The notes: generated by a model from the sequence alone, not told the origin. A stretch of 64,000 bases of DNA from Tubiluchus corallicola (GCA_030141605.1 JAQGDQ010000399.1:15001-79000); one strand, 5' to 3'. Counted from the first letter of the stretch, positions 1-11,105 are shown. Program-made: numbers and translations.

Positions 1-230
1 CCTTCTGGCAGATTAGGCTTATTTCAGTATTTTCGAAATATGTTAGAAGGATTTAGTAATGAAACTGCAATAAGCGCCACGTTTAATTAGTAAAATCACG
101 TTAAAGTCGCGATCACTTCATGCTTGGGCGCCCTCATTTTCAATGCCCATTCTTCTTCCAATGACGTCATTCGTCCGAAGAAAAGTAATCAAAGTATCAG
201 AAGTTTTTGCAAACAAAATAATTACAACAG
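1..230 (+). mobile_element. MITE family A, copy 1 (left end cut by window)
   Basis: This is the left-truncated first copy of a dispersed non-autonomous element also found at 4230, 10808 and 12302. The shared core runs from a GGCTTATTTCA-like stretch through the 'cgatcacttcatgcttggg' block to the palindrome TGACGTCA at 162-169. Similarity fades near 230, just before a short (gaa)n run at 240-271. No protein is encoded. Confidence 0.75.
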
Positions 231-857
231 GAATGAGTTTTTGAAGAAGAAGAAGAAGAAGAAGAAGAAGGGTTGCATGGATATTATAGCCAATTCACTA
301 TGTTCCTATTGAATCCCTTTGCGTCCTTATTCATGGACGTTGTAGGTCCTTTACCTTTCTTACATACGTTTCTTGCTTATTGTGTACATTTTTGATAAGT
401 CTGGTGTTCATTTTCATATTTTATTGTCAGGCAAACTTCTGTTGTTACTAGATTAATAATAAACCGTTTAGAAGCCAACGCATTCCTAACTGTAATACAT
501 TAGTTTAGCCTTCATAGAATCGTAGTTTTGTGCAGATGACACCCTTTTGTTAGGTCTCTGCAATGTAAAATACTAAAGTAACTTACTAATTTATCTCATA
601 TCACCGTGTAAATGCCGTAAAATCAAGTAAATATTATTGTGATTCAAATTTCTATCAAGTTTTCCTTCTTTTTATACAGACAAGTATACATTCTAGCAAA
701 TGTTTCAGCATATGTTAATGTCTCAATGTCTGCAATAGGTGGAATGAGACCTTGAAAAAAGAACAAAGGTAATGCAACTTGGAGAGGAGACCTTCCAGTT
801 CATTGAAACCTGCGTGCACATTCATTTTGAAGCAACTTTCCAGCAATAATGGTTTAG

Positions 858-1322
858 TTAACCCTTTCAGTCCCAAATTATTTTTTTAATAAGGAAAAAA
901 ATTTTGGCTTGGTACTTTTGTTCAGTATGTCCATCTTGTTTACACATAATAATTTTTTTCTACCTGTGCCCGCGTGCTAAATATAGCCTGTATCCCACGG
1001 GATACATTGGGATTCAATGGAAGCATAAAATGTGCTTCATTTTGCATCTGCTGATTATTTTTTAAAGTATTTAAGACATTTAGTATGCACGCTATGCTGA
1101 TCTGTACAAACTCGTCTCTAAAGTACTGTACCTTGCGCAGTTTTTTTATGCTATGTAGATTTTCTAGTTTGCCATTTTATCACCATTTTAGTCTCTTGTT
1201 ATTGGCTTAAATCAAAATAACTATTAACAGATCAAATAACTGTCAGTTTTAGAATTTTATTAATTTTAAAGGCAGAAAATATTCTCGTATCCCATGGGAT
1301 ACAACGGGTATGAAAGGGTTAA
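858..1322. mobile_element. piggyBac-like MITE with TTAA target duplication
   Basis: The element begins TTAA-CCCTTTCAGTCCC and ends GGGTATGAAAGGG-TTAA. That gives imperfect terminal inverted repeats starting CCCTTTCA, flanked by TTAA on both sides (858-861 and 1319-1322). TTAA duplication plus CCC/GGG ends is the signature of the piggyBac superfamily. Near each end there is an internal palindromic motif of type ATCCCRYGGGAT (about 991 and 1289). There is no transposase, so it is non-autonomous, about 457 bp long. Confidence 0.8.
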
Positions 1323-2049
1323 GCCTGAGTATCAAACTACCCCACATATTTACCGGTTCACTAAGAGCTTGTGTGCTCTCGTTCATTAGCAACTGGTTTG
1401 AATGGCGCGCTACCTTGATAATCATGATCATGAACAGCCGTGTTCGTCTGTGACGTCAGTGTGACGTAAGCCCATTTTCATGACATCACATCAGGGCTTA
1501 CACAAACGTGCTTGACGCGCAGGGAAGTTGCACTAACTGGGTTAATTTGTGACGCAAGCGGTAGCTGTGTTCGGTTGCTGTTAATTCTTCTTAAATAAGA
1601 AACAATTGCTAATTTTCATAGGCAAGAAAATGTATATTTTGGACAACAAATCAAAATGAGGTTGAGTCTAATCAATCGTCTGGTTTTCTTTTAGGTGGTG
1701 CAAGAACTGCATAAGTCATAGTCCAATTGACCACTCAAATAGCAATTACATGTCCAAAAAGACAAATAACACAACAAAAGAGTTTTCTTACATTATTTTA
1801 TTACAAAATGGATTAAATATTTATGGCCTTAATGTTGTCACAATTGCTTGACACAGACAAATCACTTCAGTGTTTATAATGACGTCATTTTAATTTATTT
1901 TCTTTTTAAAATATGTTAATGTTACTGATACCGGACCACCACAGAAAGTCCATATAAACGTTAACAAGTTCAGAAAGGTTACTTAGATGCTCGTCGTTCA
2001 CTTTTGATTTTTTTCTTAGTTTGCTGATGATACTGAATTTATTTTCCAT
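1323..2049. other. Intergenic, no gene seen; CRE-like palindromes
   Basis: I see no coding potential here. Perfect TGACGTCA palindromes occur at 1451-1458 and 1880-1887, with related TGACGTAA, TGACATCA and TGACGCAA sites at 1460-1555. Downstream of the neighbouring minus-strand gene, a TTTATT at 1894-1899 reads AATAAA on its strand and could be its polyadenylation signal. Confidence 0.4.
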
Positions 2050-3360
2050 TTAGTCTCCATTTTGCCATAGAGGGTCAACAGGACCAGCACGTGGCCTTGC
2101 AACTGGTACTTGAGATCTTGGTCCAGAGTGGACTGGTAGAGAATCCACTCGTACGTTTTGAAATTGTATAGCTGGTGTTCTCTCATATGCGTAGGCGGCG
2201 CCCCGTTCGGTACCTCCTTCGCCAGAAGCAGTTTGTCTGTACTGTTGGGTGGCATCTTGCGACGCGTGGCGGGAGGCACTAAGTGAAATACCGGCTTCTC
2301 CAGACCCAGACCCCGTTCTCTCACTCTCACTGGATTCTTGTTGTCTAGCGAATCCCGATCTGTACCTGGAACCAATGACAATCTGTTCTCTTGTTCCCTG
2401 ATTGATAGCTTCCCGGGGCGCCTCAGCTGCAGCAACATCACGCCACTGGTTGAAATTAAAAGCTTCAACATCGATGTACAAGTGACCGAACGGATCCACA
2501 CCAAACGCGCTTGTGTCAATGTTGCCAAAGTTGCTGACAAAGTTGCCGTCGAAACGTCCACCGCCAACTACAGAGGTGTCTATTCGAGCTCGCTGTGCAG
2601 GTGGTATTCTTCTAACCGGTGTCAATTCTTGGACAGCAATGACGGGCCTTACGGGACGTTGCAATGTCCTTTCTTCCCTAATGGTTACAACATCTGTTGG
2701 AACGTCTTGAAAAGCTTCCTGTTCCTCTCTGATGACTACGCCATCTCTTAAAGAGTCTTGTCCAGCATTCACGACAAAAGCATCATCAGTGGTAACAGTT
2801 ACTATTGATGGCTGTTGTGCATCTAGTTCTAGGCCTACTAGACGTGCATCATCCCTGGCTGCAAATCCACGACCTCTTAGCCTTGCATCATCAGTGGTAA
2901 CACTTACTATTGATGGCTGTTGTGCATCTAGTTCTAGGCCTACTAGACGTGCATCATCCCTGGCTGCAAATCCACGACCTCTTAGCCTTGCATCATCAGT
3001 GGTAACACTTACTATTGATGGCTGTTGTGCATCTAGTTCTAGGCCTACTAGACGTGCATCATCCCTGGCTGCAAATCCACGACCTCTTAGCCTTGCATCA
3101 TCAGTGGTAACACTTACTATTGATGGCTGTTGTGCACCGAGTTCTAGGCCTACTAGACGTGCATCATCGCTGGCTGCAAATCCACGACCTCTTAGCCTTG
3201 CATCATCAGTGTCTGCTACATCGAGACCCTCAGATCTTCGGAATGTGGTGACTATACGGGGTTGATCTCCGTACGGGTTGAATCCCGATTGTCGACGAAG
3301 AATTTGGCAAAATGCAGACAATATGCACGTCAGCAAAATGGCCGCTTGTAAATTATTCAT
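2050..3360 (-). CDS. Secreted repeat protein 1 (unrecognised family)
   Basis: This gene encodes 436 residues from the ATG at 3360. I chose this start because it opens a clean signal peptide (MNNLQAAILLTCILSAFCQ). A pyrimidine-rich acceptor (ctttgtcag) lies one base upstream, so a 5'UTR intron is likely; the open frame extends to 3459 without looking coding. After a dibasic RR stretch come four 35-residue repeats (about residues 54-193), each carrying DDARLRGRGFAA and DDARLVGLEL. An acidic/basic linker follows, then a C-terminal domain of about 165 residues with NFGNID, EQIVIGSRYRSG, GSGSGEAGI, DATQQY, LPVHSGPRSQ and a final DPLWQNGD. That domain is shared with the gene at 6633-8135. There is almost no Cys and no membrane segment after the signal. 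The function is unknown; a matrix, coat or mucus structural protein is only a guess. Confidence 0.8.
   Translation of the reverse strand: MNNLQAAILLTCILSAFCQILRRQSGFNPYGDQPRIVTTFRRSEGLDVADTDDARLRGRGFAASDDARLVGLELGAQQPSIVSVTTDDARLRGRGFAARDDARLVGLELDAQQPSIVSVTTDDARLRGRGFAARDDARLVGLELDAQQPSIVSVTTDDARLRGRGFAARDDARLVGLELDAQQPSIVTVTTDDAFVVNAGQDSLRDGVVIREEQEAFQDVPTDVVTIREERTLQRPVRPVIAVQELTPVRRIPPAQRARIDTSVVGGGRFDGNFVSNFGNIDTSAFGVDPFGHLYIDVEAFNFNQWRDVAAAEAPREAINQGTREQIVIGSRYRSGFARQQESSESERTGSGSGEAGISLSASRHASQDATQQYRQTASGEGGTERGAAYAYERTPAIQFQNVRVDSLPVHSGPRSQVPVARPRAGPVDPLWQNGD
2781..3200 (-). repeat. Four 105-bp coding tandem repeats
   Basis: Four units begin at 2781, 2886, 2991 and 3096, each exactly 105 bp (35 codons), and are nearly identical at the DNA level. 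Differences are few, for example acagttact versus acacttact in one unit and gcaccgag versus gcatctag in the last. Each unit contains two DDARL motifs, so an older internal duplication predates the 35-residue expansion. Confidence 0.95.
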
Positions 3361-4229
3361 TCTGACAAAGAAAAATTTCGTTAGAAACATCGTTTTTTTC
3401 TCGTGGTGAGTTGAATTAAATTTGTTTTGAGTTACTTCACAACAAGATAATATGCCCATACAGCCCTACTCAGTGTATAAGTTGAGTTGTAAAATTATAA
3501 AATCATTATAATATTTTAATTTTTTTATATTTCTTTGCAAAACACGATATCATTACCGGTGTTGTAAACCAGAGCATGTTGTGGCTTCCAACATTTTTGT
3601 AATTTTTGCACAGACTGCACTTTTAATGCAGTTTGCCACACTCAGAACTGTACTTGAGTAATTAATGTCAAAGCCTTTCACAATTGTTGAGTAGTTTTGA
3701 AAGGACCTAGGTTATTCTTCTAAGGTGAAACATAAAACTGACAGAAGCATAATAATCAAGTACGGATGTGTCGGAAAAAACTGACCCTAAAGCAAATTTC
3801 TCGACAGTCACTGATCCATTTACTAACAGACTACTGGTAGTTTAAGTATCGTGAAGCTGCAGACGTACGGTAATCACTTAGCCACTTTTTTATTTAAGAA
3901 CATTTATAAAAATACGTAAAATGAAGTACTTATGTTGGCCATAATATACAATATACAATCACTTACAATGTATCTGCAATCACAGTTACAAATCAAATGA
4001 TTGTCAGTAAAAATTTCATTCTTAAATGCAAAAACTTGAAGGAGAGAGGCTATGGTAAAGTTAACATAGCTTACACACAAAACAATTAAAATCCCCATAG
4101 CTTAAGAAGTTACAATTTGCTAGTCTGGTGCTGAAACTGGCATGTTTGACACATTATCAAGATCATTTCAGATAGGTGCTTCTCTATTTTCGAAGCAATA
4201 TTCGTTTACACCTAATCTAGAATAATATT
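3361..4229. other. Upstream region of secreted gene 1; no gene seen
   Basis: This AT-rich stretch should contain the 5'UTR intron, first exon and promoter of the minus-strand gene ending at 3360. I cannot place the first exon or a TATA box with confidence. No other coding signal is visible. Confidence 0.3.
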
Positions 4230-4796
4230 TCAAGGAAAGGTCAAGCTTTCTAGGGTGACAGGCTTATTTCAATGTTCGCGAATCAGAATGTTAGAAAAGT
4301 TTAGTAACACAACTGCAGCAAGCGCCTCGTGTAATTAGTAAAATCACTTTAAAGTCGCGATCACTTCATGCTTGGGCGCTACCATTTTCAATGCCCAATT
4401 TTCCACCAATGACGTCACTCGTCTTGAAGAAAAATAGCACACTGTCTATCGTTATGAAAAGTATAACAAGTTTTTGCAAAAACTTAGATAGCTAATTTTA
4501 TAATATTTTTGCGTGAACATTAGGTAAGCTGTAGAAGTTTAAATTAGTTTAAGCAGCGCTCTCTTACGGAAAGCCACGTCGCACTTATGAACAGTTACGA
4601 TCTCTCCCAATTACGTCATGATTTTCAAGTGAATAGCGGCAACCATCATGTCTGAAAATTTCTATTCAGAGGTAGTATATTTTAAATTTATGCTTTATAG
4701 ACAGTTTTTTGCAAATTTCTTTGTTACATTTTTCTAAGTTTAAATGATACCAGTAAAATAAACCTAACATAATGAGTAAGTTGTTCTTTCTTTTAC
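4230..4796 (+). mobile_element. MITE family A, copy 2
   Basis: This copy starts AAGGAAAGGTCAAGC and ends GTTGTTCTTTCTTTTA, the decayed inverted termini of family A. It keeps the family body, including TGACGTCA at 4410-4417. It aligns over its full length with the copy at 12302. The terminal TTAA has mutated on both sides, which suggests an older insertion. Confidence 0.8.
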
Positions 4797-5743
4797 ACAA
4801 ACAGTTCTTACAGCAACACATTTGCATATGGTAAACATATATCACCTACCTGAGCGAATAGAACGTGTGGTCTTAAGAACACTGAATTGTTCTGTCGTGT
4901 CACAACAACTGGCAAACTCATGTCATGACAACATCTCTTTTATACTTCTCTCTTCTAGACATTGACCTTATTATGTATTTGACCAGTTTTTATTTGTTGC
5001 ATACAAGACGGCATTAATGGGACCATTTCGTCAAAACAAAATGATATAAGGCGTTCTGGGCCTTGCGGGCTTGGAGACAAAGATATTAGTTTGAAATTCA
5101 TAACATTCTGTTTGACATAACGAATGAAGCATCGAGGGGGTTAATCAGGACAATGCAAACTTGATATCGGACGTCAGTGAAACGGATCTTGCAAGTTTTC
5201 TGCCTAAAAAGGGACAAAAACTATATAAAAAACTCTGAAATTTATTTTTGCCCATTACTAGTGGCAGTGACGCGTTGAAATCAATCAAATTACCCATGAT
5301 TAATTACAGGGAAGAATCGAAGTTTTCGTGACATATAGCTTAGCAACGATGACCATACACCAACTTGCTTGCGGCGCTGTCTACAATAAACATAAATTAT
5401 TTATAGGTGTCTACATAAATTTTTGCTGTCCTATTTTCAAATTAACTTACACGACTGTGCAGTTTGTTGTAAATTCATTAATGTGGTTTTTACTTTGTAC
5501 CACGTGATACGTTATATCGTTATGTGGTTCCCATTAAGTCAGCAATGTCCATAAATTTGAGTTTTGTCATTTTGCTTAGTTGAGTTATGATTCAAAAAGC
5601 GGGTTTCCTCAACTGACCGTCTTGAATAAAGGAAGAATGCCGCATGCAAAACATCAAGCTCGATTTTGTTTAAATTTTGGATTTCTGAGCAAACCTACGG
5701 ATGTCTGAATGAAACTGGATTTTAAAGAATTGGAGCCTACTAA
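4797..5743. other. Intergenic, nothing recognised
   Basis: AT-rich sequence without a supported gene, RNA or repeat. Confidence 0.3.
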
Positions 5744-5896
<153 letters not shown>

Positions 5897-6135
5897 GATC
5901 TTTATTTAAAGTCGGCTTTTGGATGAGCAATCAACATTAGCTCAAAAAGCTATGATCGCCGACTGTAGATAACAAGCTACAGCTAGATAACAGAGAATAT
6001 TATTACCCCTTTTACCCTAAATAGCACGCGCCAGGCTGGGCAACCAGCAGGTACCATTTTTAATGTCTTTGGTATGACTCGGCCGCAGCATCGAACTCAC
6101 GACCTCCTAGACGAAAAGCGGACGCGTTACAACCT
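5897..6135 (-). mobile_element. tRNA-derived SINE, probably 5'-truncated
   Basis: Read on the minus strand, the head (about 6133 downwards) contains AACGCGTCCGC followed by a GAGTTCGATGC stretch. Order and spacing match a tRNA-like region with a GTTCGANTC-type B box. The tail is AAATAAAGATC followed directly by (ATT)n, which is the neighbouring microsatellite. This layout (tRNA-like head, unrelated body, simple-repeat tail) is typical of SINEs. I do not see a clear complete A box, so I infer 5' truncation. Confidence 0.55.
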
Positions 6136-6632
6136 CAATATTTATGTTTATGCACTTGTAATGCCTTTTGTGTAATCAATGCCATAGTATGTCAAACAAG
6201 AATTCGTATTCTAAACATACAGCTCAATTATCATCAGCCCACCACCACCACAACATCATCGGCTCATAAAACAGACACGTACTCCTGAAATTTTCTTATG
6301 CCATAACTACAGTCTATTTCTTTATCGAATACAATAATACTTATTAGTAAATTTTAGATACGATACACGATAATACAATAATTATTGGCCTTTTGCGTTG
6401 TCACAATCGCTTAACACTTTACAGAAACCCTCATTTTGTTTAGAAAGTTGTTTTATGTTCCAATTCTGAAACAAAATACAATTTTTATACAATTCTGTAT
6501 AAATTTTAGATCATCGTGATACTAGCAGAACTAATAGTTGCTGTGCTTTGTGCATTGGAAGCTAAGACTGTACGGTTTTATGGTTGTGAACTTTGAAAGC
6601 CAGTCTGTTTGAACACCAGGTGTAGTTGGTTT

Positions 6633-8135
6633 TTAATCTTGCCACAAGGGGTCGTTACCAAGAACTGGAGTAGATACCCTACGGCTTCGACTTTGCGTTC
6701 GTCTTTGAGCAGTTGCTGGCAGCTGACTTCGGGGACCAGAATGTACCGGTAAAGTATCCAGTTGAACAGCTTGGAACTGCAAGTTTGGTGTTCTTTGATA
6801 CCCATAGGCGGCGCCCTGTTCAGTGTTGCCTTCTCCACTAGCTGTCTGAGTGTACTGTTGGGTGGCATCTTGACTAGCCTGGCGGGAGGCACTGAGTTCA
6901 ATACCTGCTTCTCCAGAACCAGATCCGGATTTCTCCGACGAGCTGGACTCTTGCTGTCTGGCGTATCCAGAACGATACCTAGACCCAATCACAATCTGTT
7001 CTTGTTGGGCACCAGTCAGAGCTTCACTGGGAGCTTCATTAGCAGCATCGTTGCGCCATCCATTGAAGTCAAAGGCTTCAACGTTGATGTATCGATTACC
7101 AAAGTTATCAAATCCAAAAGCACCTGCGTCGATATTTCCAAAGTTGTTGACGTCGATTTCGCCTCGTCCAAATCCAGGAAGTCCAGCAGATGCAAAGGAT
7201 GAAGATGACCTTGCAGACGACCTGCTGCGCTGAAAATTCGCGGATTGCCCTGATGACGGAACCGCCTGGCGACGAGTGCTGGTACTAAGCCGGATGTTAC
7301 TAGCACGTGGTGCAGCGCCTATGCTTGTAGAAGAACTTCTGGAAAAGGAAGACGATACTTGATTTCCTGTAGAACCTCTACCAGTAAGATCTACTACGCG
7401 ATTTGTGCCTCTGAATTGCACGTTGTCACCTCCAGAAACGGCACCGCTTGTTACTGAAGCCTGGCCGAGTTGCTGAGCTCCCAAGGAAGCCAAGTTACCG
7501 CCTCCAAGCTGTTGTGAAGTCGTTCTTGTCTCCGAGAACCGGGTCACTTTATTAGTGCTTCCTCCTGTAGCTTGTCCATGCTGTCCACCAAAGGCAACAC
7601 CTTGTCCACCGGCAGAAGCCTGGCCGATTTGCTGAGCTCCCAGGGAAGCCAAGTTACCGCCTCCAAGCTGTTGTGAAGTCGTTCTTGTCTCCGAGAACCG
7701 GGTAACTTTATTAGTGCTTCCTCCTGTAGCTTGTCCATGCTGTCCACCAAAGGCAACACCTTGTCCTCCGGCAGAGAATTGACCGCCTTGAATTTTAGCG
7801 GATACTTTGTTGACTCCAGCTCCACCAGCTTGTGCACGAAGTCCCTCGGAGTAGCCATCCTTGTAACCTTCGTGGTATCGATCACCACCAGCTGCTCCGC
7901 TGCCGAACTGTGCACTAAACTGAACTCCTTGTTGCTTGGTGCTGGCACCAAACTGAGCTCCCTGTTGCTTGGTGTTTGCACCAAACTGAGCTGCTTGCTG
8001 CTGGCCACCATGTTGACGGGCACTTGACCCAACCGACTGTCCAGCATAACCGCCTCCCTGACAATTTCCATCCGGGCATTGTGTGAGCGCCCCAACTGCA
8101 CACAAAAGTAGAATACCGACGCGGAATGAAACCAT
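6633..8135 (-). CDS. Secreted repeat protein 2, paralogue of the gene at 2050
   Basis: This gene encodes 500 residues from the ATG at 8135, with a signal peptide MVSFRVGILLLCAVGALTQ. An acceptor (atgtttcag) lies six bases upstream of the ATG, the same arrangement as in the paralogue, so a 5'UTR intron is likely. The N-terminal half is Gly/Gln/Ser-rich: short AQFGANTKQQG-type repeats, then two 53-residue repeats (about residues 119-225). The C-terminal third matches the paralogue: NFGNIDAGAFG, EQIVIGSRYRSGYARQQ, GSGSGEAGIELSASR, DATQQY, LPVHSGPRSQLP and a final DPLWQD. Only two Cys follow the signal (CPDGNC). The composition suggests a disordered or fibrous extracellular protein. The family is not one I recognise, and no enzyme motif is visible. 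Confidence 0.82.
   Translation of the reverse strand: MVSFRVGILLLCAVGALTQCPDGNCQGGGYAGQSVGSSARQHGGQQQAAQFGANTKQQGAQFGASTKQQGVQFSAQFGSGAAGGDRYHEGYKDGYSEGLRAQAGGAGVNKVSAKIQGGQFSAGGQGVAFGGQHGQATGGSTNKVTRFSETRTTSQQLGGGNLASLGAQQIGQASAGGQGVAFGGQHGQATGGSTNKVTRFSETRTTSQQLGGGNLASLGAQQLGQASVTSGAVSGGDNVQFRGTNRVVDLTGRGSTGNQVSSSFSRSSSTSIGAAPRASNIRLSTSTRRQAVPSSGQSANFQRSRSSARSSSSFASAGLPGFGRGEIDVNNFGNIDAGAFGFDNFGNRYINVEAFDFNGWRNDAANEAPSEALTGAQQEQIVIGSRYRSGYARQQESSSSEKSGSGSGEAGIELSASRQASQDATQQYTQTASGEGNTEQGAAYGYQRTPNLQFQAVQLDTLPVHSGPRSQLPATAQRRTQSRSRRVSTPVLGNDPLWQD
7461..7778 (-). repeat. Two 159-bp coding tandem repeats
   Basis: Two units of exactly 159 bp (53 codons) start at about 7461 and 7620. They carry GGQHGQATGG, NKVTRFSETRTTSQQ and NLASLGAQQ, and the DNA is almost identical, with silent changes such as ggtcacttt versus ggtaacttt. 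This indicates recent duplication or gene conversion. Confidence 0.9.
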
Positions 8136-8199
8136 TTTAACCTGAAACATAATATGAATAGATCGTTAAATGTACTTTTAGCTTATTTTTAGAATAATA

Positions 8200-8625
8200 A
8201 GTATTGCAATACGGCTTCCACAGACAATTTTTAACAACTGATAACTGATGAATGTTCTCGCCAGTGAAACGTAGAGTGCAGACAATAGACAAACAGTAGA
8301 AGCATTACAGTATAACTACCAGCATAGATACATACATAGCATAGTGTTGAGAATAGCATCAATATTAATAGAGTATTAGTTTTACGTAATTATGATGTAA
8401 AATACAGAAGCCCAGGTTCATTTTGGATAAACTAGTAAGTGTTATTCAAAGTATTTAGTTTAAGCATTAAGAAATATTGCAATATTGCTTGAACAGACAG
8501 TTTTTTACAATTGATAAATGTTTTCACCAATGAAACGTAACACTCAGTAGAGTGCAGACAATAGACAAACAGTAGAAGCATTATAGTATGACTACTAGAA
8601 GTATAGATACATACATACATAATGC
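8200..8625. repeat. Two diverged copies of a ~150-bp block upstream of gene 2
   Basis: Segments at about 8200-8340 and 8465-8625 align. Both share tattgcaat, gacaatagacaaacagtag, aagcatta and a tail of tagatacatacata. They lie just upstream of the start of the minus-strand secreted gene, so they may be a duplicated promoter or first-exon region, or simply an old tandem duplication. Confidence 0.6.
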
Positions 8626-8956
8626 CGAGAAAGACGTTTCTATTACACTATGTGATCAATATAAACTAGTACAAAGGTTAGAAGTGCTGAATAAGAAATA
8701 TAAATTTCTATAAATTTATTATTTAATTCAAGTCTGATTAGAACGTTATTCCAGTTTGCCAGTAAACAGTGTTAAGGATGTTATGGCCTGTGTTGTCATC
8801 GAAAAGTTTGTTGATTTAATGCATTGCAGAATATGAAGGCAAAAGTTGGTCGTGTTGCTATTATGAGTAAAAAAACGAAAATTTCACGAAATATAAAATA
8901 AACTTCTAGTTTTGAAAGGTAAATAATATCTTAAGGCATAATAAGTCTATATTAGA

Positions 8957-9780
8957 CTCAGTTGACTTCATTTAAATCACAATAGTTAGTATTTAAAGGC
9001 AGTTGAATATTCATTTAAATCACAGTAGTTAGTACTTAAAGTCAGTTGAATTCATTTAAATCACAGTAGTTAGTATTTAAAGTCAGTTGACTTCATTTAA
9101 ATCGCAATAGTTAGTATTTAAAGTCAGCTAAATTCATTTAAATCACAGTAGTTAGTATTTGAAGTCAGTTGAATTAATTTAAATCACAGTAGTTAGTATT
9201 TAAAGTCAGCTAAATTCATTTAAATCACAGTAGTTAGTATTTAAAGCCAGTTGAACTCATTTAAATCACAGTAGTTAGTATTTGAAGTCAGTTGAATTCA
9301 TTTAAATCACAGTAGTTAGTATTTGAAGTCAGTTGAATTCATTTAAATCACAGTAGTTAGTATTTGAAGTCAGTTGAATTCATTTAAATCACAGTAGTTA
9401 GTATTTAAAGCCAGTTGAACTCATTTAAATCACAGTAGTTAGTATTTGAAGTCAGTTGAATTCATTTAAATCATTGTAGTTAGTATTTGAAGTCAGTTGA
9501 ATTCATTTAAATCACAGTAGTTAGTATTTAAAGCCAGTTGAATTCATTTAAATCACAGTAGTTAGTATTTAAAGCCAGTTGAACTCATTTAAATCACAGT
9601 AGTTAGTATTTGAAGTCAGTTGAATTCATTTAAATCACAGTAGTTAGTATTTGAAGTCAGTTGAATTCATTTAAATCACAGTAGTTAGTATTTAAAGCCA
9701 GTTGAACTCATTTAAATCACAGTAGTTAGTATTTGAAGTCAGTTGAATTCATTTAAATCACTGTAGTTAGTATTTAAAGT
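8957..9780. repeat. 41-bp minisatellite, about 20 copies
   Basis: Units of 41 bp centred on 'catttaaatcacagtagtta' repeat from 8957 to 9780 (for example agtagttag at 9311 and 9352). Two main variants alternate irregularly: one with TTTGAAGTCAGTTGAATTC, the other with TTTAAAGCCAGTTGAACTC. This hints at higher-order units. It is non-coding. Confidence 0.95.
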
Positions 9781-10807
9781 GAGAAAAAAACAAAAATTCG
9801 TTGACTAATTAAATCAAATCATACGAAATAAATAAACAAATTGAAGAAATATTTACATAAATTTTTTTAACATTTTCTCCATTTTTATCGTAAAAAAATC
9901 AAATTAAAATAAACGAATTATAATTATTCTTACCTGTGTTATATCTCAAAGACAACAAGACAGGTACCTGAGGTTCCTGTAGTGTTAAGCAATTGGCAAA
10001 GAAACGCCATTTTCACTCACTTAAATACTTTTCATTTCCGCCCGTGACCCAATAAATTAACGCTTCCAGATTGGTTTCGGCTATTGCCCACATCCACCTA
10101 GGAATTCTCTTGTTCAAATAAACCTATACGTGTTTTTAAATCAATGTTGTTTAATCATAAAAACGTTTTCAACGCGCAACCTTCTAATTCAAGCCTCTTG
10201 AGCATGGCGTTCCACGATCAGGGTTTACCAACTGTACACACTTCACAGCTCGTGAACTCTAAAAATGCGCAAATTGACGTTTTAGTAGCAGATAACAACA
10301 ACAAAAAAATGTCTGACAAAAATATTAATGTGCGTGTCCATGAAGTGTTTTCATGATGTTGCCTTGTTTTGCAGTTACCAAAACTAGGTAGTAATTATAC
10401 AAAATTGATATCTCTCATCTTCTTATAATATGGGATTGAATTTAAGCCCACCCAGTAGCTTAATCCTTGGTTTTATATAATCATCATGCTTTCGTTTCAC
10501 TGTTGTACTTGTAAACAGAAGTTCTGAATGTCATGTTGTTCTAAGCCGACTATTTGACTTTCTTCTCTTCACATTATAATCCAAGTTGAAAGCGAAAGGA
10601 TAATCACATACGAGGTGTTAATAGGATGCATTTGCTTTTCTGTTTCGTTTCATGGTTTCCAAATACCTTACTCGAGGTGGACATTTACCTGGGTGTGTAC
10701 CAAAATATTTAGGGGCCAGCAATTCAATACGTGAGTGTTTTTGAGTCACTCGGGTTGGCTCTAGCTGGAGCTATGCTTACTTTCGTTTGAAAGCCAATAT
10801 CCAGCGC
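9781..10807. other. Intergenic, nothing recognised
   Basis: AT-rich sequence. A 70-codon open frame at 10144-10356 shows no family resemblance and no splice context, and is not annotated. Confidence 0.3.
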
Positions 10808-11105
10808 TTAAAGGAAAGGTCAAGCCTTCTAGGCGGTTAGGCTTATTTCAATGTTCGTAAAAATGTTAGGAGGATTTATTAATAAAACTGCAATAAGCGT
10901 CTCGTGTAATTAGTAAAATCATTTTAAAGTCGCGATCACTTCATGCTCGGGCGCTTCCATTCTTCTTCCAATGACGTCATTCGTCCTGAGGAAAAGTAGC
11001 TCACTGTCAATCTTCATCAAAAGTATAATAAGTTTTTACAAAAGGTAAGCTGCAGTAGTCTGAATTAGTTTAAGCAGCGCGCGCTTACGAAAAGTCACGT
11101 TAAAT
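10808..11105 (+). mobile_element. MITE family A, copy 3 (3'-truncated)
   Basis: The left end is intact: TTAA at 10808-10811, then AGGAAAGGTCAAGCCTTC, with the body including TGACGTCA at 10972-10979. Similarity stops near 11105, immediately before the 20-bp minisatellite, so the right half has been lost or replaced. Confidence 0.8.

Noticed and set aside
2732-3265. Long plus-strand open frame opposite secreted gene 1
   Set aside because: It is the antisense of the 105-bp repeats; the minus strand has the signal peptide and the domain shared with the paralogue.
6040-6135. tRNA gene
   Set aside because: Only a tRNA-like region with a B-box-like stretch; no complete cloverleaf, and a SINE body and tail follow.
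8957-9780. CRISPR-like regular array
   Set aside because: Head-to-tail 41-bp minisatellite without spacers.
10144-10356. 70-codon open frame
   Set aside because: No recognisable domain, no splice context, and composition like its surroundings.
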